Assembly: GCA_964370225.1 (NCBI GenBank)
Contig: CAYJII010000031.1
Location: forward strand, 1-30,358
Source: CAYJII01 sp964370225
Lineage (GTDB): Bacteria > Bacillota > Clostridia > Oscillospirales > Ruminococcaceae
DNA: 30,358 nucleotides
Direction: 5' to 3'
Position numbers and translations under genes: made by a program. The notes below the pieces were generated by a model. The model was given only the letters and a program-made list of their open reading frames with translations. It was not told the DNA's origin and did no database searches. This document shows, piece after piece, positions 23,629-30,358 of this stretch; the stretch's first letter is position 1; the number at the start of each line of letters is the position of its first letter.

Positions 23629-25473
23629 CTAAGTGTTGTTAACTTCATATAAAATAAATCCATATTTCTCAAGTACAAAGGAGCGTGCATTGCTCACATA
23701 GTCAGAGGAAACTAAAATTTTTCCGTCCACACTAAATGATGTTTTCTCACCGAAATTTATTATCGCACGAAGTTTTGTACGACCGTAATTACGAGAAATT
23801 CTAATGAAGTTGTGATGAGTACGAACTTTCATATCGCCAATTTTTAGCGCTTGTGAAGTCGATTTAATTTTTGCAAGCTTTTTAAAAAAGTTAAGAATAT
23901 TATAGTCTACTTTATCCCAAGAGAAAAACATGCGATTAAATGGGTCAGAAAACCCCTGCATACCGATTTCATCACCATAATAGATACAAGGACTGCCTGG
24001 TAAAATGAATAGCAAAAACGCAGCTACTTTTAGCTTAGGTATAGTCTTAAGCAGACGAGGCTCAGACAGCCTTCTGTTGTACTGTTCGTTTTTATCCATA
24101 GGAAATTCTTTATCCCCTAATGCTGTTAATATTCTAGCAGTATCATGGGTTGAGAGTATGTTCATCGTACAGTCGAGAATTTTTTTGGGGTAGTTTTCAC
24201 AGATTGTCATGATAGAATTTGCAAATTCTGCAAGGGAAATATGGTGGTTAATTAAAGCTATTATCGCATTTTTAAATGGGTAGTTCATTACAGAATCAAG
24301 TTCATGTGCTGTGAAATAAGTGCGTAGATTTCCATAACTTTCTTTATTGGAGGCATCTTCCCACACCTCGCCAATTACTATGGAATCAGGTTTTATTTCC
24401 TTACAACGAGCATTGAGCCGCTGGAGAAAATGTGCAGGTAGCTCATCCGCCACATCAAGCCTAAATCCATCAGCACCATTTTTAAGCCAGTATGCAATCA
24501 CGCTATTTTCATCTTCTATGATGTAGTTTATAAAATCAGGGTTGTCCTTTTTGATATTAGGTAGGGTATTGATACCCCACCAGCTTGTATAATTGTTATA
24601 GTCATCGAAATAGTACCAACTCCGATATTTTGAGTCACGGTTATGATACGCCCCGTCAGAAAACATATTATTTATATCAAAATAAATACTGTTTGAGCCT
24701 GTGTGCGAGAATACACCATCTAGTATTATTTTAATCCCCATTTCGTGCGCCTTATTACAAAGGTCCTGGAAATCTTCAAGAGTACCAAGCATCAGGTCGA
24801 CACGTTTGTAATCAGCGGTATCGTAACGATGGTTTGAGTAAGAAAAAAATATGGGGTTTAGATAAATAACATCAACACTAAGCTCTTTGATATAAGGAAG
24901 CATATAGGCTATCCCTTTTAAGTTACCACCGTAAAAATCATTATTTTGTACAATGCTGTTTTCATCGGGTAAATAAGCAGGAATATCACTAAGATTTGTG
25001 TGCACAGAATAAGGTTTTAACTTATAACTTAAATCGCAGTCGCCATACTTATAAAATCTATCAGGGAAAATCTGATAATACACATTTCCACGAAATTCAT
25101 CGCTTAATTTTAATTTATTAGGATAACAAGTTAGCTGCCATTTTTCACCGATACCGATATTTGTGTCATGATATCCGTGTTTGTAGAGAAAAAATTGCGT
25201 ATCTGTAGCTACAATATCGAAATAATATTTATAAAGTCCGCATGTATCAAGCGCAAAATTAATTGTGTAAGTTTGATAATCATCTTCTGTTTTGACATAC
25301 TCCATCAGAAAACGTTTTTGCAGTTCATTATAATAATTATCCAAGCAAAGATAAACTTCTTTAGTGTTACAGTGCACGGGAATTTTGATGAAAATAGTAC
25401 AATTTTCCCCACGCATTAGTGCACCAAAAGGAGTTTTATAGTTCAAATTCTTGCTATCATATAAAATATTCAT
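23629..25473 (-). CDS. GH13 alpha-amylase family enzyme (neopullulanase/maltogenic type)
   Basis: The 614-residue protein has an N-terminal beta domain (about 1-120), then a catalytic barrel from VYYQIFPDRF (131-140). Conserved regions are DGVFSHTG (252-259), GFRLDVADEL with nucleophile Asp340, GEVWE with acid Glu369, and STHD with Asp444. YDTADY (217-222) and the short beta end domain are also typical. The N-domain and IFPDRF pattern suggest the neopullulanase or cyclomaltodextrinase group, acting on dextrins or glycogen-derived branches. There is no signal peptide, so it is intracellular, consistent with the glycogen locus. An in-frame stop just upstream fixes the ATG at 25473 as the first start, but its ribosome site is weak (GGAT, eleven bases away). 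Confidence 0.92.
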   Translation of the reverse strand: MNILYDSKNLNYKTPFGALMRGENCTIFIKIPVHCNTKEVYLCLDNYYNELQKRFLMEYVKTEDDYQTYTINFALDTCGLYKYYFDIVATDTQFFLYKHGYHDTNIGIGEKWQLTCYPNKLKLSDEFRGNVYYQIFPDRFYKYGDCDLSYKLKPYSVHTNLSDIPAYLPDENSIVQNNDFYGGNLKGIAYMLPYIKELSVDVIYLNPIFFSYSNHRYDTADYKRVDLMLGTLEDFQDLCNKAHEMGIKIILDGVFSHTGSNSIYFDINNMFSDGAYHNRDSKYRSWYYFDDYNNYTSWWGINTLPNIKKDNPDFINYIIEDENSVIAYWLKNGADGFRLDVADELPAHFLQRLNARCKEIKPDSIVIGEVWEDASNKESYGNLRTYFTAHELDSVMNYPFKNAIIALINHHISLAEFANSIMTICENYPKKILDCTMNILSTHDTARILTALGDKEFPMDKNEQYNRRLSEPRLLKTIPKLKVAAFLLFILPGSPCIYYGDEIGMQGFSDPFNRMFFSWDKVDYNILNFFKKLAKIKSTSQALKIGDMKVRTHHNFIRISRNYGRTKLRAIINFGEKTSFSVDGKILVSSDYVSNARSFVLEKYGFILYEVNNT

Positions 25474-25531
25474 AAAATCGATTTATCCATGAAATGGAAT
25501 AATCTTCCCCCTCGGAATTCTAAAACGAATT

Positions 25532-25562
25532 TAATCTGCCGATTTGAATAATCGGCAGATTA
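25532..25562 (-). terminator. Hairpin terminator after glgP
   Basis: TAATCTGCCGAT (25532-25543) pairs with ATCGGCAGATTA (25551-25562) across a seven-base loop. On the minus strand the downstream run is broken (TTAAATTCGTTTT), so termination may be partial and allow some read-through into the GH13 gene. Confidence 0.7.
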
Positions 25563-25578
25563 TGATAAATGAAAAAGT

Positions 25579-28006
25579 TTATTTAACTGGAGTGATGTCC
25601 CAAATGTTGTTTGNNNNNNNNNNTTGCATATTGTTGGACTGACCTATCAGAAGAGAAGAAGCCAGATTTTGCAATATTATATAAAGACATATTCATGAAT
25701 TTACGTTCATCTAAATATGTTTTTGCTATTTTTTCATGCGTATTTTTATATGCGTCAAAATCAGCTATAGTCATGTATGCATCAGGTGTTCCAAAATGTC
25801 CTGTTAGCAGTGAGTTATAGATATCACTAAAATCAGAACCTAAAACACCGGATGTAAGCATATCTAATACTGCTCTTAAATCAGGGTTGTCATTTAGGAA
25901 TTCATGTGGGTTGTATCCTCTTCTCCAAAGCTCATCAACCTCAGGTGCAGTCATTCCGAATAAGAACATATTTTCCTCAGTTACTTGCTCTAAAATTTCA
26001 ACATTTGCACCGTCTAAAGTACCTACAGTAACAGCACCGTTCATCATAAGCTTCATGTTACCTGTACCCGAAGCTTCTTTACCAGCGATTGAAATTTGCT
26101 CAGAAATATCAGCTGCAGGGATGATAATCTCTGCAAGTGAGACTTTGTAATCCGCTATAAAGACTACTTTAAGTTTTGAGTTTACGTCTTTATCGTTATT
26201 TACAAGGTTTGAGATAGCATCGATTAGTCTAATGATTTGTTTTGCCATTATATAACCAGCAGAAGCTTTTGCAGCAAAAATGAATGTTCTTGCTGGAACT
26301 TCCAGGTTAGGATTTTCTTTTAATTGGCGGTATAAATGCATGATATGCAGCGCATTTAATAGCTGGCGTTTATACTCATGTAAACGCTTAACTTGAATAT
26401 CAAACATAGAATTTGGATTAATTTTTATTCCGTTTGCTTTTGAAATATAATCACGCAAACGTAGTTTGTTTTCATACTTAATTTGCTTTAATCTAGCTAA
26501 TACGTCTGGATTATCATAATAATCCAAAAGTTTTTCTAAATCATTAGCGTTTTCAATAAAACCATCACCAATCAGCTCTTTTAGATAAGAGGTTAGCAGT
26601 GGGTTTGATTGACACAACCAACGTCTGTAAGCTATACCGTTTGTAACATTGGTGAATTTATCTGGAGAGATATTATAAAAGTCTTTAAATACACTCTTCA
26701 CTAAGATATTGCTGTGCAGTTTTGAAACACCATTAACTTTTTTACAAGCAACTAAGCATAGATTAGCCATTTTAACTTCATTATGAGCAATAATGGACAT
26801 GTAATCGATTTTAGCGTAGTCGTGAGGATAAATCTTATGAAGCTTTTCTATAAATCTCCTGTTAATCTCACAAACAATTTGGAATATCCTAGGTAGTTGC
26901 TCGTTAAATAAAAATTCAGGCCAACGCTCCAAAGCTTCGCTCATAACGGTGTGGTTAGTGTAATTGATAGTATTTTGTACTATATCCCAAGCTTTATCCC
27001 AAGTAAAACCAAACTCATCAAGCAATATGCGCATCAATTCTGGAACACATAAAGCAGGGTGGGTATCGTTAATGTGAATAGCCACTTTTTTAGGTAAGCT
27101 TTCGATACAGTCATACTTATCCATATGCTTTCTTATAATTTCGCTTAAAGAAGCGCATACGAGCAAATACTGTTGTCTTAAACGTAATCTTTTGCCATTA
27201 ATATGGTCATCAGCAGGGTACAAAACTTTTGTAATAGATTCTGCGATAGTATTTTCTTCGATAGCTTTTACATACTCGCCTCTAGAAAATGCGTGCATAT
27301 CCATTTTTTGCGGTGATTTTGCACTCCACAATATAAGTTTATTTACCGTGCCACTATCATGCCCTGAGATAAATAAATCATATGGTACAGCTAAAACTTC
27401 TTCATAATCGACATGTTCTGCTTTGTACACGCCATCAATCAAAGTTTCATGAACTCTACCACCAAATTTAACTAAGCAGGAATCGCCACGTCTACGGTTA
27501 AGCCAAACGTCGCCTAGCTCCAGCCAGTTATCGGGGTACTCCATTTGCCAACCATCAATGATTTGTTGTTTGAATATCCCAAACTCATAGCGGATTGAAT
27601 AGCCAGTGAAAGGGTAGGATTGGGTAGTAGCGGCATCCATAAAGCATGAAGCTAATCTGCCAAGACCGCCATTTCCAAGGCCAGCATCTGGCTCAAGAGC
27701 ATATAGTTCATCGATGTCTAAATTATAGTCATCTAGCACTTCGATAAATAAATCCTCCATCCCAAGATTTGTAATATTATTTCTCATAGAAGTTCCAACT
27801 AAAAATTCCATTGACATGTAATAAACTTCTTTTGAATCTTGTGCTTGACATTTATCATAAAAGTCTTTTCTATTACGACCTAAAATATCTTTAACTACAA
27901 GACAAACAGTTTTGTATATTTGTTGCTTAGTCGCTTCATCAATATAACACCCATATTGATGGATACATTTGTCATTTAATTGCTGTGCTAATAGTTCTTT
28001 ATTCAT
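25579..28006 (-). CDS. glgP: Glycogen phosphorylase, interrupted by an N-run
   Basis: This enzyme releases glucose-1-phosphate from glycogen chain ends. Family landmarks are EPDAGLGNGGLGRLASCFMD (105-124), HINDTHPAL (311-319), QVKRLHEYKRQLLNAL (538-553) and the pyridoxal-phosphate loop EASGTGNMK, with Lys652 as cofactor lysine. Residues 1-794 are continuous to QQYA. Ten Ns (25614-25623) follow. Past them the family C-terminus NNIWDITPVK and a TAA at 25579-25581 are readable, in a frame that does not fit ten Ns. The ends overlap by CAA, so the intact gene probably encodes about 804 residues. A reading carried straight through the Ns would run to 25583 with a wrong tail. The ATG has GGAGG nine to ten bases upstream. 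Confidence 0.95.
25614..25623. other. Ten-N scaffold gap
   Basis: Ten unresolved bases lie inside the 3' end of glgP. The length is a placeholder: the coding frame on the two sides fits only a gap that is a multiple of three, or a small overlap. Confidence 0.95.
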
Positions 28007-28075
28007 ATAATTTTTCGCCTCCGTGAAATATTACTGATATAGATATATGCAAATATGATACTTTTATCCATATAA

Positions 28076-28081
28076 ATTATA
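28076..28081 (-). promoter_or_regulatory. Possible extended -10 promoter of glgP
   Basis: On the minus strand TGG precedes a perfect TATAAT (28076-28081), 69 bases before the glgP start. No good -35 box is seen. It would let glgP be expressed apart from glgA. Confidence 0.5.
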
Positions 28082-28159
28082 CCACGAAAAGCGAAAATAT
28101 AATAGTCACATAATGTAAAGTTATTGTAATATATTATAGCTATCTTTGGCTATATTGCT

Positions 28160-29593
28160 TTATTTTACTAAGTTTTTATACATCAATTGGTACTCTTCCG
28201 TCGGTTTTTGCCAACTACAGTCATATTTCATAATAGAAGTTATGACTTTCTTCAGCGCAGTTTTATCTTCATAAAACTCTAATGCTCTGTCGATAGCACC
28301 AAGCATATCATGAGCATTGTATAGTTTAAATGTAAACCCAGTACCTTTAAGTGTTTTAAGATCAATAGGAGGCACTGTGTCGACAAGTCCACCTGTTTCG
28401 CGAACTATTGGAATAGTACCATATCTCATGCAGATAAGCTGTGATAATCCACAAGGTTCGCTTTTTGAAGGCATTAGGAATAAGTCACTACCTGCATAAA
28501 TTTCGCTTGCAAGAGTAGCGTTAAACATGATGTTTGCAGAAACTTTGCCTTTGTATTCCCATGACAATCTTTTAAATAAATCTTCAAATTTAGCATCACC
28601 AGTACCTAGGATTACTAGTTGGATGTTTCTGCTGAGCAAATCATGAGCGATGTACTCAAGTAAATCTAAGCCTTTGTGTGAAACAAGTCTAGTAATCATG
28701 CTGACAACAGGAATGCTCTCGTCAACGTTTAAACCTAGTTTTTCTTGCAGATAAGCTTTGTTTTTATATTTAATATTAGTTTGTCCAGGTTTATAGTTAA
28801 ACTGGATTTTTTTATCTTTAAACGCGTTAAAGATATCACAGTCGATACCATTTACGATTCCATCCAATTTTTCTGAGTTATTGCGCAAACAATGCTCAAT
28901 TCCATGCGCAAAATACGAGTGCATAATCTCTTGTGAGTAGGTTTTTGATACAGTAGTAACTTTATCAGACAGCTCAATTGCTCCTTTCATAAAGTTTGTG
29001 CAGCCGTTGTAATCAAGAATTTGTCTATATTGAGGTGGCAAAGCGATAACATCATCATAAAATGGGTGTGGGAAAATGCCTTGATACTCGATATTGTGGA
29101 TAGTGAAGATTACTTTAATGTCTGCAAAGCGTTTCATATGGCAGTAACTTGATTTTAGGTAAACAGGGAGCATTGCAGTTTGCCAGTCATGGCAGTGTAT
29201 AATCTCAGGAGTGAAATCCATGTGCAGTAGTGCTTCTAAAATTGCACGCGAGAAAAACGCAAAGCGCTCGCCATCATCGTAATAGCCATAATAGCCATCA
29301 CGCTTAAAATAGTAGTCGTTGTCAATGAAGTAATACTGCAAGTTATCTTGCTTTGATTTCGCTTTAAAAAGACCACAATGCTGGTTTCTCCAAGATAGTG
29401 GAACGGAAAAATCAGTGACAAATTCAATATCAAAGTTCGGATTTGTTTTAATTGATTCATAGAAGGGGAGGAATAAATAAATTTCATTTTCTTTGTTTTT
29501 TGCAAGCTCCACTGGAAGCCCTTGGATAACATCACCTAAACCACCTGTTTTGATGTAAGGTGCGCCCTCACTTGCTGCAAATAATACTTTCAT
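28160..29593 (-). CDS. glgA: Glycogen synthase (ADP-glucose type, GT5)
   Basis: The 477-residue protein extends glycogen chains from ADP-glucose. The ADP-glucose loop KTGGLGD is at 15-21, CHDWQTAMLP (134-143) and TIHNIEYQG (164-172) follow, and the C-terminal domain has TRLVSHKGLD (301-310) and SEPCGLSQL with Glu379, then RETGGLVDTV (398-407). The length is normal for bacterial GlgA. I start at the ATG 29593 because GGAG lies six bases upstream; the TTG at 29605 overlaps that site. glgD lies upstream on the same strand but a strong terminator stands between, so glgA probably needs its own promoter in 29594-29703, where I find no convincing one. Confidence 0.95.
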   Translation of the reverse strand: MKVLFAASEGAPYIKTGGLGDVIQGLPVELAKNKENEIYLFLPFYESIKTNPNFDIEFVTDFSVPLSWRNQHCGLFKAKSKQDNLQYYFIDNDYYFKRDGYYGYYDDGERFAFFSRAILEALLHMDFTPEIIHCHDWQTAMLPVYLKSSYCHMKRFADIKVIFTIHNIEYQGIFPHPFYDDVIALPPQYRQILDYNGCTNFMKGAIELSDKVTTVSKTYSQEIMHSYFAHGIEHCLRNNSEKLDGIVNGIDCDIFNAFKDKKIQFNYKPGQTNIKYKNKAYLQEKLGLNVDESIPVVSMITRLVSHKGLDLLEYIAHDLLSRNIQLVILGTGDAKFEDLFKRLSWEYKGKVSANIMFNATLASEIYAGSDLFLMPSKSEPCGLSQLICMRYGTIPIVRETGGLVDTVPPIDLKTLKGTGFTFKLYNAHDMLGAIDRALEFYEDKTALKKVITSIMKYDCSWQKPTEEYQLMYKNLVK

Positions 29594-29703
29594 TTTATGC
29601 TCCAATCCGCCGATTATTACGGCATATATTTCAAACTTCCTGCCAATTTTGACAGAATTTAATATACAAAAATAATTAGATATGAAATTTCGCTTTAATT
29701 TTC

Positions 29704-29734
29704 AAAAAAGAGGCTTTTTAAAAAGCCTCTTTTT
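29704..29734 (-). terminator. Terminator after glgD
   Basis: A perfect palindrome with arms GAGGCTTTTT and AAAAAGCCTC (29710-29729) is flanked by As and Ts, so on the minus strand it ends in a long T-run. It lies just past the glgD stop and separates it from glgA. Confidence 0.9.
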
Positions 29735-29737
29735 ATC

Positions 29738-30358
29738 TTAGATTTTTTGCTTTTTATTAACAATAACAGGATTGTTTTCTGCACCGATTAAAGTTTTCTG
29801 TGGTGAAATAATAACTTCTTTATCCAAGATTACATTTTCAAGATTAGCACCATTTCCAACAACAGAACCTTGCATGATAATACAGTTTTTAACTACAGCG
29901 TTCGGAGCGATTTTTACACCCCTGAAAATTATTGAGTATTCAACTTTACCGCTAATTCTGCAACCATCTGCAATTAGGCAGTCGTTAATCTCTGCTGTGT
30001 CGTTATAAAAAGTAGGTACTTCATCCAAAACTTTTGTATAAATTGGATTTTGTGGGTCAAAAATATCTTTTCTAACTTTTGAGTCTAACAATCTGAAATT
30101 GTTTTTGAAGTATGAGTTAACATTATAGTTTCTAAGTACAGTTTTCTTGAACTCAAAAACATTAATGCTAAGATTATTTTGGTTAAAGCGCTTTTGGATA
30201 TAATCTGATTCTAAGTCATAATATCCATGAGCAACACCGTCTTCAATCAAATCGATTAAATGTTGTGTTTTAATTATGTACATCCCCATACCACGTAATG
30301 CGTTTTTAGTAAATTTGCAGTTAGTTTTAATATCAACTACATTACCATCGCAATCATC
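29738..30358 (-). CDS. glgD: GlgD subunit of glucose-1-phosphate adenylyltransferase, C-terminal part
   Basis: The frame is open through the right edge, so the visible 206 residues are the C-terminal part; the methionine at 30289 is internal, preceded by residues that continue the fold. MGMYIIKTQHLIDLI is followed by a left-handed beta-helix: NDCLIADGCRISGKVEYSII, then GVKIAPNAVVKNCIIMQG. This matches GlgD, the non-catalytic or regulatory partner of GlgC in Firmicutes, rather than GlgC itself. That call rests on general resemblance, since the N-terminal nucleotide site lies outside. The complex makes ADP-glucose for GlgA. glgC would be expected further right. Confidence 0.87.
   Translation of the reverse strand, partial: DDCDGNVVDIKTNCKFTKNALRGMGMYIIKTQHLIDLIEDGVAHGYYDLESDYIQKRFNQNNLSINVFEFKKTVLRNYNVNSYFKNNFRLLDSKVRKDIFDPQNPIYTKVLDEVPTFYNDTAEINDCLIADGCRISGKVEYSIIFRGVKIAPNAVVKNCIIMQGSVVGNGANLENVILDKEVIISPQKTLIGAENNPVIVNKKQKI

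Noticed and set aside
25583..28006. glgP as a frameshifted pseudogene
   Set aside because: The apparent wrong tail arises only from the arbitrary length of the N-run; the correct C-terminus is present in the next frame.
28135..28159. Six-base hairpin with arms TATAGC/GCTATA after glgA
   Set aside because: The stem is short and AT-rich and lacks a T-run; too weak to call a terminator.

Overview
The window looks like a chromosomal segment of a low-GC, anaerobic member of the Bacillota, most likely Clostridia. The reasons are AT-rich intergenic DNA, strong Shine-Dalgarno sites, consensus sigma-A promoters, a type III pantothenate kinase, an oxygen-sensitive pyruvate formate-lyase, and a glycogen locus with the GlgD accessory subunit typical of Firmicutes. 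I cannot place it to genus. I see no rRNA, tRNA, CRISPR array, insertion sequence or integrase. One run of ten Ns (25614-25623) is a scaffold join.

Layout, left to right. (1) 1-648, minus strand: the N-terminal end of a cardiolipin synthase leaving the left edge, preceded by a small charged ORF. (2) 798-3613, plus: coaX, a 4-helix membrane protein and a large membrane-anchored extracytoplasmic protein of unknown function, closed by a terminator. (3) 3825-6632, plus: a ComEB/dCMP deaminase-family protein, then pflB. (4) 6714-9385, minus: a Cache-GGDEF-EAL cyclic-di-GMP protein followed by a C_GCAxxG_C_C-family cysteine protein. (5) 9535-14652, minus: a tight three-gene operon encoding a TerB_N/TerB_C protein, a BrxD-like (DUF2791) P-loop ATPase and a BrxHI/Lhr-like helicase. 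(6) 14843-19717, plus, divergent from (5): MoxR AAA+ ATPase, DUF58 protein, a DUF4129-like membrane protein and an MFS transporter. (7) 19826-22200, plus: a lipid/diacylglycerol kinase-family enzyme and a MATE exporter. (8) 22267-30358, minus: an amidohydrolase-family protein, then the glycogen genes in reverse order: GH13 amylase-type enzyme, glgP, glgA and the C-terminal half of glgD running off the right edge.

How the parts work together. glgD (with a glgC presumably beyond the right edge) makes ADP-glucose, glgA polymerises it, glgP releases glucose-1-phosphate, and the GH13 enzyme probably attacks branches or the resulting dextrins. Pyruvate formate-lyase fits a fermentative energy metabolism fed by that reserve. 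The MoxR-DUF58-DUF4129 set is an envelope-associated chaperone-type cassette.

The most interesting unit is the TerB/BrxD-like/BrxHI-like operon. It combines parts known from tellurite-resistance-type (Ter) stress systems and from type 2 BREX phage defence, without the PglX methyltransferase, PglZ or other core BREX proteins. It looks like a compact DNA-processing module whose function I infer but cannot prove. Its promoter lies back to back with that of the MoxR cassette, the two -35 boxes being 27 bp apart.

Other points worth a look: a 13-bp inverted repeat around the cls promoter; a palindrome inside the amidohydrolase promoter; an Asp-to-Asn change at a usual metal/catalytic position of that amidohydrolase; a degenerate GGDEF motif; and evidence that the N-gap in glgP is a false gap over an intact gene.
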